From Pseudomonadaceae bacterium SI-3 (GTDB lineage Bacteria; Pseudomonadota; Gammaproteobacteria; Pseudomonadales; Pseudomonadaceae): a stretch of DNA of 64,000 bases. The notes under the pieces were generated by a model. That model was not told the origin of the DNA, made no database searches, and worked only from the letters and a program-made list of their open reading frames with translations. Position 1 is the first letter of the stretch. Each line of letters begins with the position of its first letter. The DNA lies in NCBI GenBank assembly GCA_004010935.1, contig CP026511.1, positions 3,906,001 to 3,970,000 of the forward strand. Reading direction: 5' to 3'. Made by a program: the position numbers and the translations under genes. Below, piece by piece: positions 51,348 to 60,689 of the stretch.

Positions 51348-53177
51348 TTACGCCGGAGCAACCACTGTGGCGGCACTCAATTCAAGCAACGCCTCCCCGT
51401 CCAGGGTCTCCTGTTGCAGCAGTCGCTGAGCGCTGCGCTCCAGCAGCTCTCGGCGCGCTTCGAGCAGCGTCAGGCTGCGTTGGAAGGATGCCTGCACCAG
51501 TTCCTGTACTTCCTCGTCGATGGCCGTGGCGGTACTTTCCGCGTAATCATGCTGCGGCTTGAGGCCGAGCATCGCTTCGTTGCCCAGGAAAGAACTGGGC
51601 TCGCGCTCCAACACCATGTGCCCGAGCCGCCGGGACATGCCGTAGCGGGTGACCATGGCCCGGGCAATATCGGTGACCTTGGCCAGGTCGTCCGCCGCAC
51701 CGGTGGACAGGTGGGCGAACACCAGCCACTCCGCTGCGCGCCCGCCGAGCAGCACGGCCATCTTGTTTTCGAGCTCCTCGCGGGTCATCAGGAAGCGGTC
51801 CTCGATGGGCCGCTGGATGGTATAGCCCAGCGCGCCCATGCCGCGCGGGATGATCGAGACCTTGTGCACCGGATCGACACCCGGCAGCGCCATGGCGACC
51901 AGTGCGTGGCCCATCTCGTGATACGCGACAATTTCCCGCTCGCGCGGGTTGAGCAAACGGTTGCGCTTCTCCAGACCGGCGACGATGCGCTCAATGGCGG
52001 CGGTGAAATCTGTCATGGCCACCGCCTCGGCATTGCGCCGGGTCGCCAGCAGCGTCGCCTCGTTGACCAGATTGGCCAGGTCTGCGCCGGTGAACCCTGG
52101 CGTCAGCGCGGCGATGGCCTGGGGATCGACATCGGTGTCCAGCCGCGCCTTTTTCAAGTGCACGTCGAGAATTTGCACCCGCCCGACCTTGTCCGGCCGA
52201 TCCACCAGCACCTGACGGTCGAACCGGCCGGCACGTAGCAATGCCGGGTCGAGAATTTCCGGCCGGTTGGTGGCGGCCAGCAAGACCAACCCACTGGACG
52301 TATCGAAACCGTCCATCTCCACCAGCAACTGGTTGAGCGTCTGCTCCTTCTCGTCGTGCCCGCCGGACATCGGCCCGGCGCCACGAGCGCGGCCAAGGGC
52401 GTCCAGTTCATCAATGAAGATGATTGCCGGCGCCTGGGCCCTCGCCTGTTCAAACAGGTCACGTACCCGCGCCGCGCCCACCCCGACGAACATCTCGACG
52501 AACTCTGAGCCAGAAATGGAGTAGAACGGCACCCTTGCCTCACCGGCCACGGCTCGCGCCAGCAGCGTCTTGCCGGTGCCGGGCGGGCCGACCAGCAGCA
52601 CGCCCTTGGGCATGCGTCCGCCGAGGCGGCCGTAGGTTTTCGGATCACGCAGGAATTCGATGATTTCCTTCAGCTCGTCCTTGGCCTCGTCGACGCCGGC
52701 CACGTCGGCGAAGCTCACTTTCATGTCGGTCTCGACGTAAACCCGCGCCTTGCTCTTGCCGATCTGCATCATGCCGCCGCCACCCAGGCCGCTGCCGAGG
52801 CGACGGATGAGGAACAGCCAGATGCCGAAGAACAACACGGCCGGAACGATCCACGACAGCAGGTCCCGCACCAGCGTGCTTTCCACCTTGCCGGTGTAGC
52901 GCACCGGATATTGCTGCAGGTGCTCGGCCAGCTGCGGTTCGACGCGATTGCTGACGAAGCGTCGCTGGCCGCTGGGCAAGGGTTCCTTGAACGACCCTTC
53001 GATACGCCGCTCGGTGATCGCCAGCTCATCGATGCGTCCGTCTTTGAGGTGCTGTTCGAACTCGCTGTAAGGGATCGTCGCCACTTCCTGCTGTGCCGTC
53101 AGCAGGTACTGGATGCCGAGAAACGCCAGGACGGCGAACATCCAATAGCTGACATGAAATCCGGCTTTCTCTTTCAC
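51348..53177 (-). CDS. Second-type FtsH/Yme1-like ATP-dependent membrane metalloprotease
   Basis: A 609-residue AAA+ zinc protease with the FtsH plan: TM1 (about 10-26), periplasmic domain, TM2 (about 107-124), AAA+ module with GPPGTGKT at 197-204 and FIDELDALG at 254-262, and the M41 protease with HEMGH at 420-424 (the housekeeping enzyme usually has HEAGH). It lacks the long disordered C-terminus of many FtsH proteins. Similar accessory FtsH proteins (called FtsH2) occur in stress-tolerance islands of some Pseudomonas, but no other island genes are nearby. The start is GTG at 53177 after GGAGAG. It lies at a boundary in gene order relative to P. aeruginosa. The housekeeping ftsH is not in this window. 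Confidence 0.92.
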   Translation of the reverse strand: MKEKAGFHVSYWMFAVLAFLGIQYLLTAQQEVATIPYSEFEQHLKDGRIDELAITERRIEGSFKEPLPSGQRRFVSNRVEPQLAEHLQQYPVRYTGKVESTLVRDLLSWIVPAVLFFGIWLFLIRRLGSGLGGGGMMQIGKSKARVYVETDMKVSFADVAGVDEAKDELKEIIEFLRDPKTYGRLGGRMPKGVLLVGPPGTGKTLLARAVAGEARVPFYSISGSEFVEMFVGVGAARVRDLFEQARAQAPAIIFIDELDALGRARGAGPMSGGHDEKEQTLNQLLVEMDGFDTSSGLVLLAATNRPEILDPALLRAGRFDRQVLVDRPDKVGRVQILDVHLKKARLDTDVDPQAIAALTPGFTGADLANLVNEATLLATRRNAEAVAMTDFTAAIERIVAGLEKRNRLLNPREREIVAYHEMGHALVAMALPGVDPVHKVSIIPRGMGALGYTIQRPIEDRFLMTREELENKMAVLLGGRAAEWLVFAHLSTGAADDLAKVTDIARAMVTRYGMSRRLGHMVLEREPSSFLGNEAMLGLKPQHDYAESTATAIDEEVQELVQASFQRSLTLLEARRELLERSAQRLLQQETLDGEALLELSAATVVAPA

Positions 53178-53300
53178 CCTGCTCTCCTTGTATCGCCAAC
53201 CAAGCGCACACGTTTTGGCTACCGGTGACTATGCCTCCTTCAGAACAGCCGCGCTGGACTCAGATCAGTAATAGCCAACCTAACTGCCACCTCTGGCACT

Positions 53301-53600
53301 TCAGAGGCCGCCGCTGACACCAAGCCCGATGCCGAGCACCGCAGCCAGAGCGAAGGGCAACAGCAGCGTGTCGAGCAACGCGCTGGCCGGCAGGTCGATG
53401 GCTGCATGCCTGGGTGGCTCGGCACCGAAACGGTCCAGCGGACAGCAACCGCCGTTGAGGCTGTACCAGTCCAGGCGAGTGCCGGAGTAGACGACGGGCG
53501 CGCCGGGCTTGGCAGCATCGAGGGTGCGCACCGTGGCGCAACCGGAGAGCAGTAGGACGAGCGCCAGCGTTGAGCCGAGCCGGATAGTCGATCGTTTCAT
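53301..53600 (-). CDS. YceK/YidQ family lipoprotein
   Basis: A 99-residue outer envelope lipoprotein: signal peptide MKRSTIRLGSTLALVLLLSGC with lipobox LSGC (Cys21), then a short domain with YSGTRLDWYSLNGGC, ending in a hydrophobic C-terminal helix (LLLPFALAAVLGIGLGVSGG). This is the layout of the YceK/YidQ (DUF1375) family of unknown function. It lies 43 nt upstream of nothing on its own strand but just downstream of ubiX, the usual place in pseudomonads. Confidence 0.82.
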   Translation of the reverse strand: MKRSTIRLGSTLALVLLLSGCATVRTLDAAKPGAPVVYSGTRLDWYSLNGGCCPLDRFGAEPPRHAAIDLPASALLDTLLLPFALAAVLGIGLGVSGGL

Positions 53601-53643
53601 CGGCGCTTCCTCATGGGTTGGGCGAACGCAGGTGCGGCCGTGC

Positions 53644-54273
53644 TTAATCGTCGCTGACGATATGGTGCTCGCCCCAGCGCGGCAGCATGTCCTGCGGGAT
53701 GTTGAGCAGGTTGAGGACGCGCGCGACCACGAAATCCACCAGATCGTCGATGGTCTGCGGCTGATGATAGAAGCCCGGAGACGCCGGGAGGATGGTGGCG
53801 CCGAGGTTGGACAGCTTGAGCATGTTCTCCAGGTGAATGCTCGAATACGGTGCTTCGCGAGGCACCAGAATCAGCTGGCGACGCTCCTTGAGCGCCACGT
53901 CCGCGGCGCGCTCGATCAGGTTGTTGCAGGCGCCCGTGGCGATTGCCGATAGGGTGCCGGTCGAGCACGGCACCACCACCATGGCAGTCGGTGCGCCGGA
54001 ACCGGATGCCGGTGGTGCCATCCAGTCTTCTTTGGCGAACACACGGATTTGCCCGGCCGCGGCACCCGTGTATTCAGAGAGAAACGCCTGCATGGCCTGT
54101 GGTTTGGCCGGCAGCACGACATCGGTCTCGGTTGCCATCACCAGTTGCGCCGCCTTGGAAATCAGAAAATGGACCTCGCGGTCTTCCTGGATCAGGCAGT
54201 CGAGCAGGCGCAAGCCATATTGCGCGCCGGATGCTCCGGTCATGGCCAGGGTGATGCGTTCGGGGCCGCTCAT
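53644..54273 (-). CDS. ubiX: Flavin prenyltransferase UbiX
   Basis: Makes prenylated FMN, the cofactor of the UbiD decarboxylase in ubiquinone synthesis. The 209 residues include the N-terminal flavin-binding TGASGAQYG (about 11-19), and the conserved [13 protein letters not shown] and [13 protein letters not shown] motifs. Followed by the YceK-like gene and preceded (121 nt) by mpl. Confidence 0.96.
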   Translation of the reverse strand: MSGPERITLAMTGASGAQYGLRLLDCLIQEDREVHFLISKAAQLVMATETDVVLPAKPQAMQAFLSEYTGAAAGQIRVFAKEDWMAPPASGSGAPTAMVVVPCSTGTLSAIATGACNNLIERAADVALKERRQLILVPREAPYSSIHLENMLKLSNLGATILPASPGFYHQPQTIDDLVDFVVARVLNLLNIPQDMLPRWGEHHIVSDD

Positions 54274-54305
54274 TATCTGTTTCCTTGTTATTGCTTTGTC
54301 GTTTT

Positions 54306-54386
54306 TGGTGGGCTGAAGCCCACCCTACGGGCGTCGATGGTCACCGAAGTAGGGTGGGCCGGGCGGCGCTCCGCTTCAGCCCACCA
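54306..54386. repeat. Inverted pair of REP-like repeats between mpl and ubiX
   Basis: Two related arms in opposite orientation: GGTGGGCTGAAGCCCACCCTAC (from 54306) and GTAGGGTGGGCCGGGC...TTCAGCCCACC (54349-54385). Each arm is itself partly palindromic (GTGGGCT/AGCCCAC). This is the form of an extragenic palindromic element; it may also fold into a stable mRNA hairpin after mpl. Confidence 0.75.
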
Positions 54387-54394
54387 AAGCGGAT

Positions 54395-55744
54395 TTACGC
54401 CAACGCCTCGGCCAATTTCTTGTGCAACCCACCAAAACCACCGTTGCTCATAACCACCACCTGAGTACCCGGCGTGGCATCGGCTTTGACCTTGGCGATG
54501 ATCGACTCAAGTGAGTCGCACACAGTCGTTTCCACAGGCGAGCCGGCCACGGTGGCCGCCAGGTCCCAACCGAGATTCGGCGGTGCGTACCAGATCGCCT
54601 GATCGGCCAGCGCCACCGATTCGGCCAGGCCCTCGCGGTGAGCGCCGAGCTTCATCGAATTCGAGCGCGGTTCGACCACGGCAATGATGGGCGTATCGCC
54701 GACGCGCTTGCGCAAGCCGTCGAGCGTGGTGGCAATGGCGGTTGGGTGATGGGCGAAGTCGTCGTAGATGGTCACGCCGTTGACTTCTGCGACCTTTTCC
54801 ATGCGCCGCTTGACGCTCAAGAACTCACTCAGCGCCTCGGCGCCCTGCTTGGGCAGCACGCCGACATGGCGCGCCGCCGCCAGGGTGGCCAGTGCATTGT
54901 TGACGTTGTGCAGGCCAGTCAACTCCCAGTCGACCACACCCTGTACGGCGCCCTCGAAGATCACCTCGAAGCGCGAACCGTCGGCGCTGAGCAGGTTGGC
55001 CTTCCATTGCCCGCCTTCGCCGGTGGTCTGCACCGGCGTCCAGCAGCCCATGCCGATGACACGTTTGAGCGCCGTTTCAGACTCGGGATGAATGATCAGG
55101 CCTTCACTGGGGACGGTGCGCACCAGATGGTGGAACTGCCGTTCGATGGCCGCGAGGTCCGGGAAGATGTCGGCGTGGTCGAATTCCAGGTTGTTCAGGA
55201 TCGCCGTACGCGGACGGTAATGGACGAACTTGCTGCGCTTGTCGAAGAAGGCGCTGTCGTATTCGTCGGCCTCGACCACGAAGAACGGCGTACCGCCCAG
55301 GCGCGCCGAGATGCCGAAGTTCTGCGGCACACCGCCGATGAGAAAACCCGGGCTCATGCCGGCGTGTTCCAGCACCCAGGCGAGCATGCTGCTGGTGGTG
55401 GTCTTGCCGTGCGTGCCAGCAGCCGCCAGCACCCAGCGCCCCTGCAGCACGTGATCGGCCAGCCATTGCGGGCCGGACACATAGGGCAGGCCCTTGTTGA
55501 GTACGTATTCCACCGCCGGGTTGCCGCGCGACAGCGCATTGCCGATCACTACCAGATCCGGCGCCGGCTCGAGCTGGCTGGGCTCGTAGCCTTGCGTCAG
55601 TTCGATGCCCTGGGCTTCGAGCTGCGTGCTCATGGGTGGGTAGACGTTGGCGTCCGAGCCGGTGACGCGGTGGCCCAGTTCCTTGGCCAGCACTGCGAGC
55701 GATCCCATGAAGGTGCCGCAGATGCCGAGAATATGGATATGCAT
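54395..55744 (-). CDS. mpl: UDP-N-acetylmuramate:L-alanyl-gamma-D-glutamyl-meso-diaminopimelate ligase
   Basis: Recycles peptidoglycan tripeptide by ligating it to UDP-MurNAc. The 449-residue Mur-ligase-family protein starts MHIHILGICGTFMG at ATG 55744 and has the ATP-binding loop AAGTHGKTTTSSM (about 108-120) and the central domain EFDHADIFPDL. Mpl rather than MurC is indicated by the start HIHILGICGTFMG. The frame is open 54 nt upstream. Next to ubiX as in other pseudomonads. Confidence 0.95.
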   Translation of the reverse strand: MHIHILGICGTFMGSLAVLAKELGHRVTGSDANVYPPMSTQLEAQGIELTQGYEPSQLEPAPDLVVIGNALSRGNPAVEYVLNKGLPYVSGPQWLADHVLQGRWVLAAAGTHGKTTTSSMLAWVLEHAGMSPGFLIGGVPQNFGISARLGGTPFFVVEADEYDSAFFDKRSKFVHYRPRTAILNNLEFDHADIFPDLAAIERQFHHLVRTVPSEGLIIHPESETALKRVIGMGCWTPVQTTGEGGQWKANLLSADGSRFEVIFEGAVQGVVDWELTGLHNVNNALATLAAARHVGVLPKQGAEALSEFLSVKRRMEKVAEVNGVTIYDDFAHHPTAIATTLDGLRKRVGDTPIIAVVEPRSNSMKLGAHREGLAESVALADQAIWYAPPNLGWDLAATVAGSPVETTVCDSLESIIAKVKADATPGTQVVVMSNGGFGGLHKKLAEALA

Positions 55745-55840
55745 GAATGACCTCTGAAAAGCGCCGCGCCGGGCAATCGGATCAGGCGGCACAGCCACGC
55801 CTGTCGGCGCCGAAAACTGCGGCGCAGATTAGCACAGCAC

Positions 55841-55855
55841 TGGCGCTGCCAATGC
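55841..55855 (+). promoter_or_regulatory. Candidate sigma-54 promoter upstream of the ethanolamine cluster
   Basis: TGGCGC-TGCCA-ATGC fits the GG-N10-GC rule (GG at 55842-55843, GC at 55854-55855) and matches five of six and three of four bases of the -24/-12 consensus. It is about 105 nt upstream of the aldehyde dehydrogenase ATG. The related P. aeruginosa locus is controlled by a sigma-54 activator. By-eye match only. Confidence 0.45.
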
Positions 55856-55959
55856 CCGACCAGCGGTACACCGCACGTCGCCTCGCCAGCCGACGAACGG
55901 ACTTTGTTCTACGCTGGATCACAGCAGTCCAACACAATTACAAGTCCCGGAGACTCATC

Positions 55960-57480
55960 ATGCGTTACGCCCATCCCGGCAGCGAAGGCGCTGTCGTTTC
56001 CTTCAAGTCCCGTTACGGCAACTACATCAACGGCGAGTTCGTCGAGCCGGCCAACGGGCAATACTTCACCAACCTGTCCCCGGTAAACGGCCAGCCTATC
56101 GCCGAATTCCCCCGCTCCGACGCCGCCGACATCGAAAAAGCCCTGGATGCCGCGCATGCCGCCGCCGATGCCTGGGGCAAAACCAGCGTGCAGGCGCGCT
56201 CGCTGGTCCTGTTGAAGATTGCCGACCGTATCGAGCAGAACCTCGAAATGCTTGCCATCACCGAAACCTGGGATAACGGCAAGGCCGTGCGTGAAACCCT
56301 GAACGCCGACATCCCATTGGCTGCAGACCACTTCCGCTACTTCGCTGGGTGCATCCGCGCGCAGGAAGGCACCGCCGCCGAGATCGACGAGCACACCGCG
56401 GCTTATCATTTCCACGAACCGCTGGGCGTGGTTGGGCAGATCATCCCTTGGAATTTCCCGATTCTCATGGCCGCCTGGAAGCTCGCCCCTGCGCTGGCCG
56501 CGGGCAACTGCGTGGTCTTGAAGCCGGCCGAGCAAACGCCGCTCGGGATCGCCGTGCTCATGGAAGTCATCGGCGACCTACTGCCGCCGGGTGTGCTCAA
56601 CGTGGTGCAGGGCTACGGGCGCGAAGCCGGCGAAGCCCTGGCGAGCAGCAAGCGCATCGCCAAGATCGCCTTCACCGGCTCCACCCCGGTGGGCTCGCAC
56701 ATCATGAAGCGCGCCGCTGAGGCCATCATCCCGAGCACCGTTGAGCTGGGAGGCAAGAGCCCGAACATCTACTTCGAAGACATCATGCAGGCCGAGCCGA
56801 CGTTCATCGAGAAAGCCGCCGAAGGCCTGGTACTGGGCTTCTTCAACCAGGGCGAAGTCTGCACCTGCCCGTCGCGGGCGCTGGTGCAGGAGTCGATCTA
56901 CGGGCCGTTCATGGAAGCGGTGATGAAGAAGGTCGCGCAGATCAAGCGCGGCGACCCGCTGGACACGGACACCATGGTCGGCGCTCAGGCCAGCCAGCAG
57001 CAGTTCGACAAGATCATGTCCTACCTGGAAATCGCCAAGCAGGAAGGCGCCGAAGTGCTCACTGGCGGCGGCGTGGAGAAACTCGAAGGCTCGCTCGCCA
57101 CCGGCTATTACATCCAGCCGACCCTGCTCAAGGGCACCAACAAGATGCGTGTGTTCCAGGAGGAAATCTTCGGCCCGGTCATCGGCGTCACGACCTTCAA
57201 GGACGAAGCCGAAGCCCTGGCCATCGCCAATGACACCGAGTACGGCCTGGGTGCAGGCGTCTGGACCCGCGACATCAACCGCGCCTATCGCATGGGCCGG
57301 GCGATCAAGGCCGGACGCGTGTGGACCAACTGCTACCACCTCTACCCGGCGCATGCGGCGTTCGGTGGCTACAAGAAGTCCGGCGTCGGTCGCGAAACCC
57401 ACAAGATGATCCTCGACAGCTACCAGCAGACCAAGAACCTGCTGATCAGCTACGACATCAATCCTCTCGGGTTCTTCTAG
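55960..57480 (+). CDS. exaC: NAD-dependent aldehyde dehydrogenase (acetaldehyde dehydrogenase, ExaC/HdhA type)
   Basis: Oxidises acetaldehyde to acetate. The 506-residue product starts [15 protein letters not shown] at ATG 55960 and matches, in length and sequence style, the ExaC/PA4022 group. Catalytic residues visible: general-base Glu in VELGGKSPN (about 265) and nucleophilic Cys in [11 protein letters not shown] (about 300), and the cofactor loop GSTPVGSH. The upstream in-frame extension (to 55747) lies in the promoter region and is not coding. Followed by the ethanolamine permease gene after 157 nt, so its likely substrate is the acetaldehyde released by EutBC. The exact symbol (exaC or hdhA) is uncertain. 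Confidence 0.9.
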   Translation: MRYAHPGSEGAVVSFKSRYGNYINGEFVEPANGQYFTNLSPVNGQPIAEFPRSDAADIEKALDAAHAAADAWGKTSVQARSLVLLKIADRIEQNLEMLAITETWDNGKAVRETLNADIPLAADHFRYFAGCIRAQEGTAAEIDEHTAAYHFHEPLGVVGQIIPWNFPILMAAWKLAPALAAGNCVVLKPAEQTPLGIAVLMEVIGDLLPPGVLNVVQGYGREAGEALASSKRIAKIAFTGSTPVGSHIMKRAAEAIIPSTVELGGKSPNIYFEDIMQAEPTFIEKAAEGLVLGFFNQGEVCTCPSRALVQESIYGPFMEAVMKKVAQIKRGDPLDTDTMVGAQASQQQFDKIMSYLEIAKQEGAEVLTGGGVEKLEGSLATGYYIQPTLLKGTNKMRVFQEEIFGPVIGVTTFKDEAEALAIANDTEYGLGAGVWTRDINRAYRMGRAIKAGRVWTNCYHLYPAHAAFGGYKKSGVGRETHKMILDSYQQTKNLLISYDINPLGFF

Positions 57481-57637
57481 CCCATAAACAGTGCCCGCCC
57501 ACGCCGCAAGGCGTCGGGCTGGTGCACGCGTGGCTGCCTTTTCACTCAAGAGGTCCCCAAACGCAGTAGAAACCGCAAAGGCACAGCGCTTGCTTTAACG
57601 ATCCTGCCGTACCCGAACCCATCAAAGGATGATTCCC

Positions 57638-59089
57638 ATGGCTCTCGAACACAGCAGTGCAACACCCCCTTCCCACGCCATCGATTTCGAAGCAGTTGGC
57701 AGCACCTATTTCCAGGAACGCGAACTGAAGAAAGGCGCCGCCGGTTGGGTGCTGCTGGTGGGCCTGGGCGTCGCCTACGTGATTTCCGGCGACTATGCCG
57801 GCTGGAACTTCGGCCTCGCTCAGGGCGGCTGGGGCGGGCTGTTCATCGCCACGCTGCTGATGGCGACCATGTACCTGTGCATGTGCTTTTCACTCGCCGA
57901 ACTCTCTTCGATGATTCCCACAGCAGGCGGCGGCTATGGTTTCGCCCGAAGCGCCTTCGGCCCGCTGGGAGGCTTTCTCACCGGCACGGCGATCCTGATC
58001 GAGTACGCAATCGCCCCCGCAGCCATCGCCGTGTTCATTGGCGCTTACTGCGAATCGCTGTTCGGCATTGGCGGCTGGGCGATCTACCTGGCGTTCTACA
58101 TCATCTTTATTGGCATCCATATCTTCGGCGTCGGCGAGGCGTTGAAGCTGATGTTCATCATCACCGCGATTGCTGCGCTGGCCTTGGGCGTCTTCATCGT
58201 CGCGATGGTGCCGCACTTCTCGGTCGATAAACTGCTCGACATCGCGCCGACCACCGCCGCCGGCGCCAGCAGCTTTCTGCCCTATGGCTATGTGGGCATC
58301 TGGGCAGCTATCCCTTACGCGATCTGGTTCTTCCTTGCGGTCGAGGGCGTACCGCTGGCCGCCGAGGAAACCAAGAACCCGCAGCGCGACATGCCGCGTG
58401 GGCTGATCGGTGCCATGCTGATTCTGGTGGCCTTTGCCGGCCTGATCCTGTTGGTCGGGCCTGGCGGGGCTGGCTCCAGCACCCTCGTGGAATCCGGCAA
58501 TCCGCTAGTCGAGGCGCTGACCACCGCCTACGGGTCGTCCACCTGGATGAGCGGTTTCGTCAATCTGGTCGGGCTGGCCGGCCTCATCGCCAGCTTCTTC
58601 TCGATCATCTACGCCTACTCCCGGCAGATTTTCGCGTTGTCACGGGCTGGCTACCTGCCGCGCAAACTGTCGCTGACTAACAAGAACAAGGCGCCGGTTA
58701 TGGCCTTGATTATCCCCGGCGTGATCGGCTTCCTGCTCTCGCTCACCGGCCAGGGCGATCTGCTGATTCTGGTCGCTGTGTTCGGCGCAACCATCTCCTA
58801 CGTGCTGATGATGGCCTCGCATATCGTGCTGCGGATGCGCCGTCCGGACCTGCATCGCCCATACAAGACGCCCGGTGGCGTACTGACTTCCGGCGTCGCG
58901 CTGGTGCTGGCCTGCATCGCAGTGGTGGCGGGCTTCCTCGTCGACCCACGGGTGGTCATTGCCGCCGCGGTGATCTATGGCGTCTTCATCGCCTACTTCG
59001 CGATCTACAGCCGTCATCATCTGGTGGCTGGCACGCCGGAAGAGGAATTCGCGGCGATCGAGAGTGCCGAGGCGGCGTTGCACAAATAA
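57638..59089 (+). CDS. eat: Ethanolamine permease (Eat)
   Basis: A 483-residue APC-superfamily transporter with about 12 predicted transmembrane helices. The N-terminal part is hydrophilic (LEHSSATPPSHAIDFEAVGS), then HGVLLVGLG-like and the conserved SGDYAGWNFGLAQGGWGG in the first helices, typical of ethanolamine permeases. I start at ATG 57638 after AAAGGATG; an ATG at 57629 (three codons earlier) is possible. Sits directly upstream of eutB with a 9-nt gap and is presumably cotranscribed. Confidence 0.93.
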   Translation: MALEHSSATPPSHAIDFEAVGSTYFQERELKKGAAGWVLLVGLGVAYVISGDYAGWNFGLAQGGWGGLFIATLLMATMYLCMCFSLAELSSMIPTAGGGYGFARSAFGPLGGFLTGTAILIEYAIAPAAIAVFIGAYCESLFGIGGWAIYLAFYIIFIGIHIFGVGEALKLMFIITAIAALALGVFIVAMVPHFSVDKLLDIAPTTAAGASSFLPYGYVGIWAAIPYAIWFFLAVEGVPLAAEETKNPQRDMPRGLIGAMLILVAFAGLILLVGPGGAGSSTLVESGNPLVEALTTAYGSSTWMSGFVNLVGLAGLIASFFSIIYAYSRQIFALSRAGYLPRKLSLTNKNKAPVMALIIPGVIGFLLSLTGQGDLLILVAVFGATISYVLMMASHIVLRMRRPDLHRPYKTPGGVLTSGVALVLACIAVVAGFLVDPRVVIAAAVIYGVFIAYFAIYSRHHLVAGTPEEEFAAIESAEAALHK

Positions 59090-59098
59090 GGGGGCTGT

Positions 59099-60493
59099 AT
59101 GGCGGGATACACGCACAGCGTAGGCGGCACTAACTGGCGCTTCGACAGCCTGCGCGAGGTAATGGCCAAGGCCAGCCCGGCGCGCTCCGGTGATTTCCTC
59201 GCGGAAGTCGCAGCGGGCAGCGACGCCGAGCGCGTGGCCGCACAGATGTGCCTGGCGCAGATCCCGCTCAAGCGCTTTCTCGAAGAGGCGTTGATCCCGT
59301 ACGAGACCGACGAAGTCACCCGGCTGATCATCGACGGCCACGACACCGACGCCTTCGCCCCGGTCAGCCATCTGACCGTGGGCGATTTTCGCAACTGGCT
59401 GCTGGGTGATGACGCCGACGAGGCTGCGCTCAAGGCGCTCGCGCCTGGCCTGACACCCGAGATGGTCGCTGCAGTGTCGAAGATCATGCGCGTACAGGAC
59501 CTGATCCTCGTCGCGCAGAAAGTGCGCGTCGTCACCCGCTTTCGCAACACCATCGGCCTGCGCGGGCGCATGTCCACCCGCCTGCAACCCAATCACCCCA
59601 CCGACGAAGCCGCCGGGATCGCCGCCAGCATCGTCGACGGGCTGCTCTACGGTAACGGCGACGCGGTGATCGGCATCAACCCGGCCACCGACAGCACCAG
59701 CGGCATCTGCGACCTGTTGAAGATGCTCGACGCCATCATCCAGCGTTACGACATACCGACCCAGGGCTGCATTCTCACCCACGTCACCACCTCCATCGAA
59801 GCGATCAACCGTGGCGCGCCGCTGGATCTCGTGTTCCAGTCCATCGCCGGCACCGAAGCGGCGAACAGCAGTTTCGGGATCAACCTGGCGGTTCTGCAGG
59901 AGGGCTACGAGGCCGGTTTGTCGCAGAATCGCGGCACGGTCGGGGATAACCTGATGTACTTCGAGACCGGCCAGGGCAGCGCCTTGTCGGCCAACGCGCA
60001 CCATGGCGTCGACCAGCAGACCTGCGAGGCCCGCGCCTACGCCGTGGCGCGCAAATTCAAGCCGCTACTGGTCAATACCGTGGTCGGCTTCATCGGCCCG
60101 GAGTACCTCTACAACGGCAAGCAGATCATCCGCGCCGGTTTGGAAGATCACTTCTGCGCCAAGCTGCTCGGCGTGCCCATGGGCTGCGACATCTGCTACA
60201 CCAACCATGCCGAAGCCGATCAGGACGACATGGATGTGCTGCTGACCCTGCTTGGTACCGCCGGTATCAACTTCATCATGGGCATCCCGGGCTCGGACGA
60301 TGTGATGCTCCACTACCAGACCACTTCGTTCCACGACGCGCTCTATCTGCGCCAGAGCCTGGGGCTCAGGCCAGCGCCAGAGTTCGAGGAATGGCTGGCG
60401 AAGATGGACATCCTGCGCCAGGACGGCGGACGGCTGCGGATGGGTGAACAGCTCCCGCCCGCCTTTCGCCAGGCGCTGGAGCGGATGGCATGA
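59099..60493 (+). CDS. eutB: Ethanolamine ammonia-lyase large (alpha) subunit
   Basis: Coenzyme B12-dependent catalytic subunit converting ethanolamine to acetaldehyde and ammonia. The 464-residue barrel shows the conserved LGLMTRxxxP-like elements, such as GLRGRMSTRLQPNHPTDE, GDAVIGINPATDS and FETGQGSALSANAHHG. A strong GGGGG site precedes ATG 59099. No microcompartment genes are seen, as usual for aerobic pseudomonads. Confidence 0.96.
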   Translation: MAGYTHSVGGTNWRFDSLREVMAKASPARSGDFLAEVAAGSDAERVAAQMCLAQIPLKRFLEEALIPYETDEVTRLIIDGHDTDAFAPVSHLTVGDFRNWLLGDDADEAALKALAPGLTPEMVAAVSKIMRVQDLILVAQKVRVVTRFRNTIGLRGRMSTRLQPNHPTDEAAGIAASIVDGLLYGNGDAVIGINPATDSTSGICDLLKMLDAIIQRYDIPTQGCILTHVTTSIEAINRGAPLDLVFQSIAGTEAANSSFGINLAVLQEGYEAGLSQNRGTVGDNLMYFETGQGSALSANAHHGVDQQTCEARAYAVARKFKPLLVNTVVGFIGPEYLYNGKQIIRAGLEDHFCAKLLGVPMGCDICYTNHAEADQDDMDVLLTLLGTAGINFIMGIPGSDDVMLHYQTTSFHDALYLRQSLGLRPAPEFEEWLAKMDILRQDGGRLRMGEQLPPAFRQALERMA

Positions 60494-60549
60494 GGCCGTT
60501 TAGTCATAGCGGCCCATTGGTGGCTGAATCGGCCAGGTGCATGCATCGG

Positions 60550-60633
60550 ATCGCCAGCGAGGACTGGGCGTCCCCCTTGCTCCTACAGGTCCTGCACAGC
60601 CCTGCTTCTCGTAGGAGCCAGCTTGCTGGCGAT
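60550..60633. repeat. Inverted pair of Pseudomonas REP elements between eutB and eutC
   Basis: A left arm, beginning ATCGCCAGC (60550) and ending GCTCCTAC (60586), faces a right arm GTAGGAGCCAGCTTGCTGGCGAT (60611-60633). The right arm has the GTAGGAGCNAGCTTGCTNGCGAT form of a well-known Pseudomonas REP family. The pair can form a long stem-loop in the mRNA between the two subunit genes. Confidence 0.85.
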
Positions 60634-60689
60634 CACAACCACCTAGCGCTATCCAATCAGCACGCCCGGAGCATCACGGAGCAACAGCA

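Noticed and set aside
54638..55750. 370-codon plus-strand frame opposite mpl
   Set aside because: Covers the same DNA as mpl, has no recognisable domain, and lacks a ribosome-binding site.
57520..57534. Second GG-N10-GC match upstream of eat
   Set aside because: Weaker fit to the -24/-12 consensus than the site before the dehydrogenase; short pattern expected by chance in GC-rich DNA.
56578..57549. 323-codon minus-strand frame opposite the aldehyde dehydrogenase
   Set aside because: Shadow frame without domains; the sense strand is clearly the dehydrogenase.
58640..60004. 454-codon open frame on the minus strand opposite eat/eutB
   Set aside because: The plus strand encodes two well-recognised proteins; the reverse frame has the His/Gln/Val/Asp-rich, domainless composition of an antisense shadow in GC-rich DNA.
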